DNA of 46,348 nt from Phycisphaerales bacterium. GTDB taxonomy: Bacteria > Planctomycetota > Phycisphaerae > Phycisphaerales > UBA1924. The notes beneath the pieces are model-generated. The model was not told the origin of the DNA, did not search any database, and worked only from the letters and a program-made list of their open reading frames with translations. Both the position numbers and the translations under genes were made by a program. The stretch covers positions 1 through 46,348 of the forward strand of contig JAJDDM010000115.1 of the NCBI GenBank assembly GCA_029260315.1, in the 5' to 3' direction. How positions within the stretch are numbered: position 1 is the first letter of the stretch; every line of letters starts with the position of its first letter. This document shows positions 1 through 8,937 of this stretch, one piece after another.

Positions 1-137
1 AACGATGCATCGGCTGGCTCAAGGAATGCCGGCGTCTGGCCACTCGATACGAGAAGCTCGCCACCCACTACCTGGCCATCGTGAAGCTCGCCATGATCCA
101 ACGCTGCCTGAGACTTCTGGAGCCGTCAAACAAAGCC
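1..137 (+). mobile_element. Right end of an IS5-family insertion sequence (left part outside window)
   Basis: The window opens inside an insertion sequence. Its transposase reading frame runs to position 140, and the integrase gene on the other strand resumes as coding sequence right after it, so the element ends at about 136-137. Read inward from the right, the terminus begins GCTTTGTTTGACGGCTCC, which resembles the GGCTTTGTTGA-type ends of IS903/IS5-group elements. CTAG at 137-140 fits the YTAR-type target of IS5 relatives. The left end and the second target copy are not in the window, so exact boundaries are inferred. Confidence 0.65.
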
Positions 138-140
138 TAG
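3..140 (+). CDS. IS5-family transposase, C-terminal fragment
   Basis: An open frame with no start inside the window encodes the last 45 residues of a transposase (RCIGWLKECRRLATRYEKLA, then HYLAIVKLAMIQRCLRLL). This is the typical C-terminus of DDE transposases of the IS5 family, where the RRLATRYEKLA stretch follows the catalytic Glu region. The N-terminal part, with the first catalytic residues, lies beyond the left edge. The stop codon TAG (138-140) is made from the CTAG at the element's edge rather than from inside the element, as reported for IS870 of Agrobacterium. The frame overlaps the antisense integrase remnant by 15 bases. Family assignment is from sequence likeness only. Confidence 0.75.
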   Translation, partial: RCIGWLKECRRLATRYEKLATHYLAIVKLAMIQRCLRLLEPSNKA

Positions 141-299
141 CCATGCGTGGTATCGCAAGCGGGCTTCGGCTTCCTCGACCATACCGAAGCGGCGCTTTCT
201 CGGTGTGCCGGTGTTTGGATCACGGTAGGAAACATGCCAGCCGGTGCCCCGGTTCTCTGTGTAGCTGAGCTTCGGTGTTCGTTGGCGACGCTGAGCCAT
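126..299 (-). pseudogene. Tyrosine-recombinase-type integrase, N-terminal remnant cut by the insertion sequence
   Basis: From ATG at 299 the frame encodes MAQRRQRTPKLSYTENRGTG, then WHVSYRDPNTGTPRKRRFGM and VEEAEARLRYHAWL. This looks like the arm-binding N-terminus found at the start of many planctomycete site-specific integrases. After Leu the frame enters the insertion sequence and stops three codons later (TGA at 128-126). The SAM-like core-binding domain and the catalytic R-H-R-Y domain are missing, so the gene is dead as seen here unless the rest survives beyond the element. It reads away from the tRNA-Ala at 386-458, the usual kind of neighbour for an integrase. A longer TTG start at 353 is possible but ATG 299 gives the recognisable start. 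Confidence 0.6.
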
Positions 300-343
300 G
301 CCAGTACTCCAGGCGTATGCTTCGGTGGATTCGATTGGCTTAT

Positions 344-376
344 TGTAGTGCAACCCGAGCCAAAAATGTAGTGCAA
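344..376. repeat. Two direct copies of TGTAGTGCAA, 23 bp apart
   Basis: TGTAGTGCAA occurs at 344-353 and again at 367-376, between the integrase start and the tRNA gene. The 23-bp period is about two helical turns, as is common for protein-binding direct repeats such as integrase arm sites. The same bases also give a weak promoter for the tRNA: TTGTAG (343-348), 18 bp, TGTAGT (367-372). The repeat is seen directly; both roles are inferred. Confidence 0.4.
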
Positions 377-385
377 AACCCCCCT

Positions 386-458
386 GGGGCGGTAACTCAA
401 CTGGTAGAGTGCCAGCTTTGCAAGCTGGAAGTTGGCGGTTCGAGTCCGCTCCGCTCCA
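386..458 (+). tRNA. tRNA-Ala (anticodon UGC)
   Basis: A full cloverleaf can be folded by hand. The 7-bp acceptor stem is GGGGCGG/CCGCTCC, the D-stem is ACTC/GAGT, the anticodon stem is CCAGC/GCTGG with loop TTTGCAA (anticodon TGC), and the T-arm is GGCGG-TTCGAGT-CCGCT. The acceptor stem has the G3:U70 wobble pair, the main identity element for alanyl-tRNA synthetase. The discriminator base is A458. The 3' CCA is not encoded (TTG follows), so it must be added by a nucleotidyltransferase. The broken integrase gene next to it suggests the locus has served as an integration site. Confidence 0.96.
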
Positions 459-565
459 TTGACAACGTGTCGCTTACGACAACGCAAATGGCGGTTGGAG
501 AACGTGCTTCCATCAATTCTGACCGTTTGATCACCCGCGCACTCTCACCCTCGACCGAGCCCTCA

Positions 566-1873
566 CTACTCGTCCTCACCAGAAAAATCGAACCACACGC
601 AGTATCCCGCTCGCCAGATCGGATACTCCACCTCACAGCGATAGCCCACGAACTGCTCGGGATCCCACCCAATGCGATCGAAGAGCGATCTCGTGAGCTC
701 GCCTTGGCGCGCGTACGCCGTGCTCGCCGAGTGTTCTGCGCCCGAACCCAGCACCTGCAGCGTCGGCTGGTCGGGGAACTTCGTCGCCCAGTCCTGCGGG
801 TCGAAGTTGTGCAGATCGTTCATGTGGACGCCCGCCGAGGGGATGCACCGCCTCGCCAGCGAGCGGTGCAAGTACACGTCGGCGAGCAGCCGCCGAGCCG
901 GATAGTTCACGGTCATCCAGATCGCGTGCAGCGGATCATCGGCCGACGGCAGGTCGATCGGCGTGGCGTTCATCCGCGCCGTCACGATGTCCGCCGCCCG
1001 CCCCCGCTCGTCGCCCTCGTGGTCCTCGTGGTCCACGATCTGCGTCAGCCCGCTCCCCGGATGGCGCGACGTGACCCGCGGCAGGGGCCTCGTGCAGAAC
1101 TCCTCGAACAACGCCAGCGGCGTCGATCCCTCCGCGGGGCTGCCGTCCAGCGACAACGCCGAGCCGCTCTCGCCCGCCTTGGGCTGCAACCGCCCCGAGC
1201 CGGTCGTGAGCGGGATCGCCGACCCGTGCGCCCGGTGCCCGACGAAGCCAGTCACGTTGACCCGATCCATGCGTTCCCCGTCCGCTGTCGGCGCATACAG
1301 GCTCACAAAGACACCGACCTCGGACCACCGCCCGACGAGCCTCGCGGCACTCTCAAAGAGCGTCGCACGCACGTCGCCGTCAGAGGCCATCGCTCGCCGA
1401 TCGCCCTGCTCGTCGAGGCGAGCGAGCAATCGGGTCTGACTGCCGCCCAGCTCCCGCACAAGGTGGACATACTCCTCGCTCGCCGCGGCGAGGCTCGCCT
1501 GCGAACCGCTGGAGATGTGTGGTCCCACCGAATCGACGAACTGCCTGAGCCCCGCTGGCCCGGGCGCCTTGCCGAGCACCTCGAGACCATCGCGCAAGCG
1601 CCCAGCCTGGACGATGCGCTGGCAAGTCGCGCGATCCATACGCAGAAATCGCGAGAGCCCGCTCCCGCCCCGAGCCGACTCGGGCAGCTCGCGCAACGTC
1701 CGGGCGATCTCCGAGCCGAGCCTCTCGCCGAGGCGGCAGGCCCGCAGGCGCTCCTGCGCATTGAGATTCGGCACGGTTGGCGTCGAGAGATTCTGGATTC
1801 GTCGCTCCGCAATCGCGAACCCCCCGGAAACTCCGGAGGAGATCTCATCGCCAAGATCGTAGCTATTTGACAT
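566..1873 (-). CDS. Uncharacterised 435-aa protein with a possible N-terminal helix-turn-helix
   Basis: I do not recognise this protein. It begins MSNSYDLGDEISSGVSGGFA and has no signal peptide or membrane segment, so it is probably cytoplasmic. Residues about 40-130 are helix-rich and include GLSRFLRMDRATCQRIVQAG, which has the spacing of a helix-turn-helix; a DNA-binding role is only a guess. The remaining 300 residues look like a mixed globular domain rich in Trp and aromatic residues near the end (YPIWRAGYCVWFDF). GC3-rich codons over the full length argue that it is a real gene of the resident genome. It is divergent from the beta-helix gene at 1971, and the 97-bp space between them carries palindromes that it might bind. 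Confidence 0.75.
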   Translation of the reverse strand: MSNSYDLGDEISSGVSGGFAIAERRIQNLSTPTVPNLNAQERLRACRLGERLGSEIARTLRELPESARGGSGLSRFLRMDRATCQRIVQAGRLRDGLEVLGKAPGPAGLRQFVDSVGPHISSGSQASLAAASEEYVHLVRELGGSQTRLLARLDEQGDRRAMASDGDVRATLFESAARLVGRWSEVGVFVSLYAPTADGERMDRVNVTGFVGHRAHGSAIPLTTGSGRLQPKAGESGSALSLDGSPAEGSTPLALFEEFCTRPLPRVTSRHPGSGLTQIVDHEDHEGDERGRAADIVTARMNATPIDLPSADDPLHAIWMTVNYPARRLLADVYLHRSLARRCIPSAGVHMNDLHNFDPQDWATKFPDQPTLQVLGSGAEHSASTAYARQGELTRSLFDRIGWDPEQFVGYRCEVEYPIWRAGYCVWFDFSGEDE

Positions 1874-1879
1874 TAGGCC

Positions 1880-1909
1880 TTGACCTCCGCTTGCGACGCG
1901 TGGTAGATT
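1880..1909 (+). promoter_or_regulatory. Predicted sigma-70-type promoter for the beta-helix gene
   Basis: TTGACC (1880-1885), an 18-bp spacer and TAGATT (1904-1909) match the bacterial -35/-10 pattern (5/6 and 4/6). Transcription would start near 1916, inside the palindrome at 1912-1930. The downstream ATG at 1971 has a strong Shine-Dalgarno site AAGGAG at 1957-1962. Confidence 0.5.
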
Positions 1910-1911
1910 AC

Positions 1912-1933
1912 TCTCAGACCTGATCTGAGATCA
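1912..1933. promoter_or_regulatory. Overlapping palindromes at the predicted transcription start
   Basis: TCTCAGA (1912-1918) and TCTGAGA (1924-1930) form a perfect 7-bp inverted repeat with a 5-base spacer. A second palindrome, TGATC-TGA-GATCA, overlaps it at 1921-1933. The pair covers the predicted start of transcription, a classic operator position. In RNA they would be two mutually exclusive hairpins at the very 5' end of the message. The symmetry is seen in the sequence; the regulatory role is inferred. Confidence 0.45.
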
Positions 1934-1970
1934 TATCACCAGGGACCGATCGACTCAAGGAGATTCAAAA

Positions 1971-3695
<1,725 letters not shown>

Positions 3696-3729
3696 TGAGG
3701 GGGTTTCGATCCGGGGACGCGCTGATACG

Positions 3730-3786
3730 CTCCTGAGATGGGGCCAACGACGCCGAATTGACACGGCGTTCGGCCCATCTCAGGAG
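3730..3786 (+). promoter_or_regulatory. 57-nt hairpin covering the Shine-Dalgarno site of the metalloprotease gene
   Basis: CTCCTGAGATGGG (3730-3742) pairs perfectly with CCCATCTCAGGAG (3774-3786). Inside it, ACGCCG (3750-3755) pairs with CGGCGT (3764-3769) around an 8-base loop. The Shine-Dalgarno sequence AGGAGG (3782-3787) for ATG 3795 lies almost wholly in the outer stem. No U-run follows, so it does not look like an intrinsic terminator. It would mask the ribosome site unless opened by heat, a protein or an RNA, or it may be the end structure of the upstream message. Confidence 0.6.
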
Positions 3787-3794
3787 GCGTCCCG

Positions 3795-6539
3795 ATGGAT
3801 ATGAGCTGCTGGCGTGGTCTCGCGTGGATCGGGACGATCGGGATACTGACGACCACCGCGCACGCCGCGCCGGCCCCGGCGCACACCATCGAGCCGGTCG
3901 CCTCGGCGCGCATCGAGCCCCTCCAACCGATCGCGGGGCTCACCAGGGTCCGCCTCGACACCGACCAGTTGGCCCGCCAACGCGAGCAGGGCTCGCCATT
4001 TCTCATCGAGGGACTCGACCTGCCTTCACGCGGCCCGGTCACGCTCCAACTCGAGCCCTATCGGGTGCTCGCGCCCGACGCGAGGATCGTCGTCGGCACC
4101 GAGCAAGGCGACGTGCCGATCGAAGTGGATCCCGCCCAGTACTTCTTCTTCCGCGGGCACGTCGTGGGCGAGGCGGGCTCGCATGTGTCACTCGCGATCG
4201 GCCCGCGCTTGAGCGCCGGGCGCATCGAGCTCGGCCCGGGCCGGCCCGCGTACGCGCTCGGCTCCATCCTGCCCCAAGGCGAACGCCTGGATTCCAACGA
4301 GCTCGCGATCTTCCAGACCAGCGGCTCTGCCGGGCATCCGATAGCGTGCGAGACCGTCGGCGGCTCGGATCTCGCCCCCGCCGGCCCGCCGCCGATGCCT
4401 GGCATGCGCCAGGGCGAGCTCGCCGTCGACACCGACCACGAACTCTTCGTCATGTTCGGATCATCCGAGCAGGACACGATCGACTACGTCATCCAGCTCT
4501 ACGCCGCGATCAGCGCCACCACCATGCGCGATGTCCGCGTGCGCCTGGATATCGTCTTCCTGCGCATCTGGACCACGCCGAACGACCCCTACGGCGATTT
4601 CGCCAACTTCCCGCAGATCCCCCCCGAAATAGAGTTCGATCTCGCCCAACTCTTCTCGGGCGTCCGCGTCGGCTCCGGCGCCGTCGGACAGCTCTGCAAC
4701 AGAAGCTCCTACGTCGCCTACGCCCTCGGCTTCTTCACCGACACGACGACGCCAAACGTCAACAACCAGGACATCGTGATCTGCGCCCACGAGCTCGGCC
4801 ACTGCCTCGGAGCCGTACACACACACAGCATCGGCATCGACAACTGCGACAACCCGCAGACGCCGACCAGGCGGGGCTCGTTCATGGGCTATTGCTACTA
4901 CTTCAGCGGCGGATACGCCAACACCGACCTGCGATACCGCACCGAGTCCCAGGCGCGCATCAGATCCTGCCTCAACAGACAGATCAACCTCGAACGCTTC
5001 GTCTTCGATTGCAACCAGAACGGCGCCGACGACGCCGAGGACATCGCCGATGGGATCAGCAACGACGACAACGCCAACGGCATCCCCGACGAGTGCGAGG
5101 ACTGCAACGCCAACGGCACGCTCGACGACGAGGATATCGCCAGCGGCGTCAGCGACGACGTGAACGGCAACGGCGTCCCCGATGAGTGCGAGCCGGACTG
5201 CAACGCCAACGGTGTGCCCGATGAGCTCGACATCCGCTCGGGATTCAGCGAAGACCTCTACGCCAACGGCGTTCCCGACGAGTGCGAGGCCGACTGCAAC
5301 GCCAACGGCGTGCTCGATTACCACGAGATCCAGCTCGACATGACCCTCGACATCGACCGCGACGCCGTGCTCGATGCCTGCGAGGACTGCGACGCCGACG
5401 GGATCTCCGACATCGACGAGCTCGACGGCGCGAACACCCTCTGGGCCATCAGCGCCGCCGACGGCCTGATCCGCCAGTACCACCCCGTCACCGGCGTGCT
5501 CATGCGCAGCGGCGACGGGGGCCTGCTGAGCGACCCCCAGGATGTCCTGATCGCACCCGATTCGCGGATCCTCGTCTCCGACGCCGGCGCGGACGATCGC
5601 GTCGTCGAGTTCGATCGCCACGGCGGCTTCGTGCGCGTTCTTGTCGCTTCAGGCGATGCCGGCCTCGACGACCCCGGCGCGATGCTCCTGCGCGACGACG
5701 GCACGCTGCTCATCGCCGGGCGCGCGTCGGACAACGTGCTCGCGTTCGACATCGAGACCGGCGCGTTCATCCGCGAGTTCGTCGCAGCCGGCGACGGCGG
5801 GCTTCTCTCGCCCTACGGCCTCACGCTCGCCCCCAACCGGAACCTGCTCGTCGGCACCGGCGACGACCGAGTCCTCGAGTTCGATGGCAGCACCGGCACG
5901 TTCATGAGAGAGCTCGTCACCCCGGGCGACGGCGGCCTCCTCGGCGCCCGCGACCTCGCCGTCCTCGACGACGGACGCCTGCTCGTCGCCAGCGAGGGAC
6001 GCGGCGCGATCTTCGCCTACGACAGCGACACCGGTAACGCCCTCGGCCAGTTCAACTACGGCTCGTTCGAGAACGGCCTCGCCGGCGCGTGGGGACTCGA
6101 GATCCAGAACGGCGTCGTCTATTCCAGCGCGTCCCTGCGCCAGGAGTTCCACCTCACCGACCCGCGCATCATGACCTTCGATCCCGCCAACGGCTACTCG
6201 ATCCGCGCCTTCGCTCAGCGCCCGGATTCCGAGCTCCGCCTGCCCCGCGGCCTTGATTTCATGCCTGATCAGCGGGATTGCAACCGCAACCTCATCCCCG
6301 ACACCTGCGACATCGCCGACGGGCGCAGCACCGACGACAACGACAACGGCATCCCCGACGAGTGCGAGGACCTCTGCCCGGCAGATCTCGACGGCGACGG
6401 TGACGCCGACGCCGACGATTTCTTCATGTACCTCGACCTCTTCGCCGCCGGCGACGACCGCGCCGATATCGACGGCGACGGCGACCTCGACGCCAAGGAC
6501 TTCTTCGCCTACCTCGGCCTGTTCACCGAGCCCTGCTGA
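3795..6539 (+). CDS. Secreted zinc metalloprotease with calcium-loop repeats, beta-propeller and dockerin-like tail
   Basis: This 914-aa exported protein has a signal peptide (MDMSCWRGLAWIGTIGILTTTAHA) and a propeptide-like region. Its catalytic domain carries HELGHCLGAVH at residues 332-342: His332, His336 and His342 bind zinc and Glu333 is the general base. A Met-turn candidate (SFMGYC) follows about 20 residues later, which places it among metzincins of the M12/reprolysin type. Residues about 400-545 are Asp/Asn-rich repeats (DCNANGVPDE...DEDIASGVSDDVNGNG) like thrombospondin type-3 calcium loops. Then come NHL-like propeller repeats with GDGGLL signatures. The C-terminus is the same CPADLDGDGDADADDFF dockerin-like module as in the upstream gene. 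Substrate is unknown. The SD site AGGAGG (3782-3787) lies in a hairpin, which suggests control of translation. Confidence 0.9.
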   Translation: MDMSCWRGLAWIGTIGILTTTAHAAPAPAHTIEPVASARIEPLQPIAGLTRVRLDTDQLARQREQGSPFLIEGLDLPSRGPVTLQLEPYRVLAPDARIVVGTEQGDVPIEVDPAQYFFFRGHVVGEAGSHVSLAIGPRLSAGRIELGPGRPAYALGSILPQGERLDSNELAIFQTSGSAGHPIACETVGGSDLAPAGPPPMPGMRQGELAVDTDHELFVMFGSSEQDTIDYVIQLYAAISATTMRDVRVRLDIVFLRIWTTPNDPYGDFANFPQIPPEIEFDLAQLFSGVRVGSGAVGQLCNRSSYVAYALGFFTDTTTPNVNNQDIVICAHELGHCLGAVHTHSIGIDNCDNPQTPTRRGSFMGYCYYFSGGYANTDLRYRTESQARIRSCLNRQINLERFVFDCNQNGADDAEDIADGISNDDNANGIPDECEDCNANGTLDDEDIASGVSDDVNGNGVPDECEPDCNANGVPDELDIRSGFSEDLYANGVPDECEADCNANGVLDYHEIQLDMTLDIDRDAVLDACEDCDADGISDIDELDGANTLWAISAADGLIRQYHPVTGVLMRSGDGGLLSDPQDVLIAPDSRILVSDAGADDRVVEFDRHGGFVRVLVASGDAGLDDPGAMLLRDDGTLLIAGRASDNVLAFDIETGAFIREFVAAGDGGLLSPYGLTLAPNRNLLVGTGDDRVLEFDGSTGTFMRELVTPGDGGLLGARDLAVLDDGRLLVASEGRGAIFAYDSDTGNALGQFNYGSFENGLAGAWGLEIQNGVVYSSASLRQEFHLTDPRIMTFDPANGYSIRAFAQRPDSELRLPRGLDFMPDQRDCNRNLIPDTCDIADGRSTDDNDNGIPDECEDLCPADLDGDGDADADDFFMYLDLFAAGDDRADIDGDGDLDAKDFFAYLGLFTEPC

Positions 6540-6566
6540 GTACCGTCATCGCCCAAGACGCAAATG

Positions 6567-6599
6567 AAAAAAGCGACGGCATCGTGAACGATCCGTCGC
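6567..6599 (-). terminator. Intrinsic terminator of the transketolase gene
   Basis: Read on the minus strand, GCGACGG-ATCGT...ACGAT-G-CCGTCGC forms a stem of 12 pairs with one bulged base. A run of six T follows (complement of A6567-A6572). It starts 90 bases after the transketolase stop. In the plus direction only a weak pyrimidine stretch follows, so it may slow transcription arriving from the metalloprotease gene. Confidence 0.75.
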
Positions 6600-6661
6600 C
6601 TCTTACTTTCTCAGAACCAAACCCGATCTCAACTCAGATCCGACTGCCCTTGCAGGCTTCT

Positions 6662-6683
6662 TCTCTGTGCCTCTGTGGTGAAG
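6662..6683 (-). repeat. ACCACRGAGRCACRGAG-type motif just after transketolase
   Basis: On the minus strand the sequence CTTCACCACAGAGGCACAGAGA begins 6 bases after the transketolase stop codon. It is an 8-base unit repeated in tandem (CACAGAGG, CACAGAGA). A related copy lies 12 bases after the gmk stop at 41792-41813. Strings of this kind occur between genes in many bacterial genomes; no role is known to me. Confidence 0.4.
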
Positions 6684-6689
6684 CTTCCC

Positions 6690-8660
6690 TCACGCCACCT
6701 GCAACATCGCCGCGACCCGCGCGACAATGTCATCTGCGCTCAATCCGCACATCTTGACGACCTCCTCGGGCGTCCTCGCGCTCTTGGGAATCCGCCGCAC
6801 ATGCATCTGCTCGAGCGTGAACCCATCGCCGGACTCCACCAGAGCGTCGGCGATCGCGCTGCCGATCCCCCCGCCGAAGTTGTCCTCAATGCTGATGACA
6901 TAGCCGCCGTTGGCGCCCACGATATCCATCAGCTTGTCCTTGTCGAACGGCAGCGAGTACAGGTCGATCAGCGTCGCGCTGATTCCCATCTCGTCGAGCC
7001 GGTCCACCGCCTTGTTCGCCTCGTGCACCAGGAACCCCGCGGCACACAGCACGATATCCCGCCCCTCGTTGAGCACCTCGAACCCGCCCAGGTTGAACAA
7101 CTGGTGCTCGGTATACAGGAACTCGGTCTCCGGGCGGAGCGTCCGCATGTAGCACATCCCCTCGTAGTCGGCCATCACCTGCGTCAGGGCGTAGGCCGCG
7201 AACGCGTCGGCGGGCTGGAGGATGTAGCACCCCGGGTTGCCCCGATGGTCCTTGACCGTGCTCAGCGAGCGGAACCAGCTCACATCGGGCAGCGACATCT
7301 GGCTCGGCCCGTCCGCCGCGAGGCTGATCCCCGCGTGGCTGCCCACGATCTTGAGGTTCGCCCCCGAGTACATCGCCATCTCGATCTGGTCATACGCACG
7401 GGTCACGAACTTGGCGAATGTCGAGCAGAACGGGATCCGCTGGGCGGCGCTGAACCCCACGCCCATCGACATCATGTTCTGCTCGCCGATCTTGCACTCA
7501 AAGAACCGATCCGCCAGGTCGCCCTGCTTGGAGAAGGTCTCCGAGAACGTCGAGTTGCTCACGTCGGCGTCCAGCACGACGACCCGCTCGCTCGCCTCGC
7601 CCAGGGCCCGCAGCGCCAGCCCGTAGGCCTTGCGCGTCGCCAGGCGACCGGTCGCCAGCAGGCTCTCCATGTCGAGTTGCCGCATCAGGGCGCTCAGCGA
7701 CGGGATGTCACCGATATTCATCTCGCGGGCCGGGGCGTCCATCGGCGGCTGGATCGTGAACGCGTCGGTCGAGGCCAAACTGCTCGTCAGCTCCACCCGC
7801 CGATCGTCCAACTCCTCCGTCGCCTTGCGCAGCGCATCGCCCGTCGGCGGCTTGCCGTGCCAGCCCCCGCCCTGGATCGAGGGTGCTCCCCATCCCTTGA
7901 CGGTCTTGGCGACCACCGCCATGGGCTTGGCGCTCTCATCCCCGGAGATATCCGCGAACGCATCGAACGCCTGCTTGATCTGCGCCGGGTCGTGCCCGTC
8001 GATCACCCGCACGTCAAACCCGCTCGCCTCGAGCTTGGAGTTCAGGCGATCCGGCGACTGCTGGTCGCTCACGCGGTCGGCCTGCCCGTACCCGTTGCAG
8101 TTGAAGATCGCCAGCACGTTGTTGAGCTTGCGATCGATGATGTAGTCCAGCGCCTCGGTCACCTGCCCCTCGCGCGCCTCGCCGTCGCCGATGATGCAGA
8201 AGATCCGCTTGTCGAACGCATCGAGTCGCGCCGCCTCGCCCAGCCCCGCCGCCACGCTCAGGCCCTGTCCCAGCGAGCCTGTCGCGGCGTCAAAGTATGG
8301 AAACCCGACCTCGGGGTTCGGATGTCCGTCCAGCACCGAGTCCGCCTGCCGCAATGACATCAACGCCTCGACCGAGAGCCGCTCGCGGTTCTCGGGATCT
8401 GTGCCGACCATCACGCCCAGCTTCGCCGCCGCGGCGTACACCGCCGGCACCGCGTGCCCCTCGCTCAGCACCAATCGGTCGCTCGTCGGATAGTCCGGGT
8501 AGTCCGGGCTCCAGCGCATGTTGTGGAACATGAGCACGGTGACCATGTGCGAGATGCTCATGGCGCTGGTGGGGTGCCCGCTGCCCGCCTCGGCACACAT
8601 CTCCAGCGACAGCCGCCCCAACTCGATCGCCTGAGCATGAACCGCGGCTTCGAATGACAT
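6690..8660 (-). CDS. tkt: Transketolase
   Basis: This 656-aa enzyme moves two-carbon ketol units between sugar phosphates in the pentose phosphate pathway, using thiamine diphosphate in the cytoplasm. The N-terminal PP domain has GSGHPTSAMS (27-36), SEGHA (66-70) and the ThDP/Mg motif GDGEAREGQ (158-166) ending in NCN (187-189). The central pyrimidine domain and the C-terminal domain (to RVAAMLQVA) are complete, so both halves are in one chain of normal length. The open frame extends 45 codons further upstream, but ATG 8660 has a good Shine-Dalgarno site (GGAAAGGAAGG) and begins the conserved region. The gene stands alone, divergent from dnaN, and ends in an intrinsic terminator. The related 1-deoxyxylulose-5-phosphate synthase is less likely from the overall match, though dxr is in the same window. 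Confidence 0.93.
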   Translation of the reverse strand: MSFEAAVHAQAIELGRLSLEMCAEAGSGHPTSAMSISHMVTVLMFHNMRWSPDYPDYPTSDRLVLSEGHAVPAVYAAAAKLGVMVGTDPENRERLSVEALMSLRQADSVLDGHPNPEVGFPYFDAATGSLGQGLSVAAGLGEAARLDAFDKRIFCIIGDGEAREGQVTEALDYIIDRKLNNVLAIFNCNGYGQADRVSDQQSPDRLNSKLEASGFDVRVIDGHDPAQIKQAFDAFADISGDESAKPMAVVAKTVKGWGAPSIQGGGWHGKPPTGDALRKATEELDDRRVELTSSLASTDAFTIQPPMDAPAREMNIGDIPSLSALMRQLDMESLLATGRLATRKAYGLALRALGEASERVVVLDADVSNSTFSETFSKQGDLADRFFECKIGEQNMMSMGVGFSAAQRIPFCSTFAKFVTRAYDQIEMAMYSGANLKIVGSHAGISLAADGPSQMSLPDVSWFRSLSTVKDHRGNPGCYILQPADAFAAYALTQVMADYEGMCYMRTLRPETEFLYTEHQLFNLGGFEVLNEGRDIVLCAAGFLVHEANKAVDRLDEMGISATLIDLYSLPFDKDKLMDIVGANGGYVISIEDNFGGGIGSAIADALVESGDGFTLEQMHVRRIPKSARTPEEVVKMCGLSADDIVARVAAMLQVA

Positions 8661-8937
8661 GGGTAGCCTTCCTTTCCAGAGCCGGCATCGCCGGGGGAGA
8701 CCAGGGGTGATCGCCGGCGCCCGCCGACGTGAGGTGAAGTGGAGTATTCGCCCTGCTCGGACCGTTGACAAGAGCCGGATGGGCCTCCGAGCCAATTGGA
8801 ACGCTATTTGCTTGTCAATTCATCAAATCTGGCAGCCCAGGCTCCTTCTCGCCCACGACAGGCCGACGCAACCGCCCGACCCCGGTACACTCTCTCCCGA
8901 TCCGCGGGCCGTCGGTCCGCCCTCACGGAAGAGAACC

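Noticed and set aside
275..1870. Long plus-strand open frame of about 530 codons
   Set aside because: It is the mirror of the minus-strand gene at 566-1873. It lacks recognisable domains, runs through the tRNA and is Arg/Pro-rich as GC-rich antisense frames are.
6675..8357. Plus-strand frame of 560 codons
   Set aside because: It is the antisense shadow of transketolase.
8765..8818. TTGACA-like boxes in the tkt-dnaN space
   Set aside because: TTGACA at 8765-8770 (+) and 8818-8813 (-) have no matching -10 box at 16-18 bp. The 277-bp space is otherwise featureless to me.
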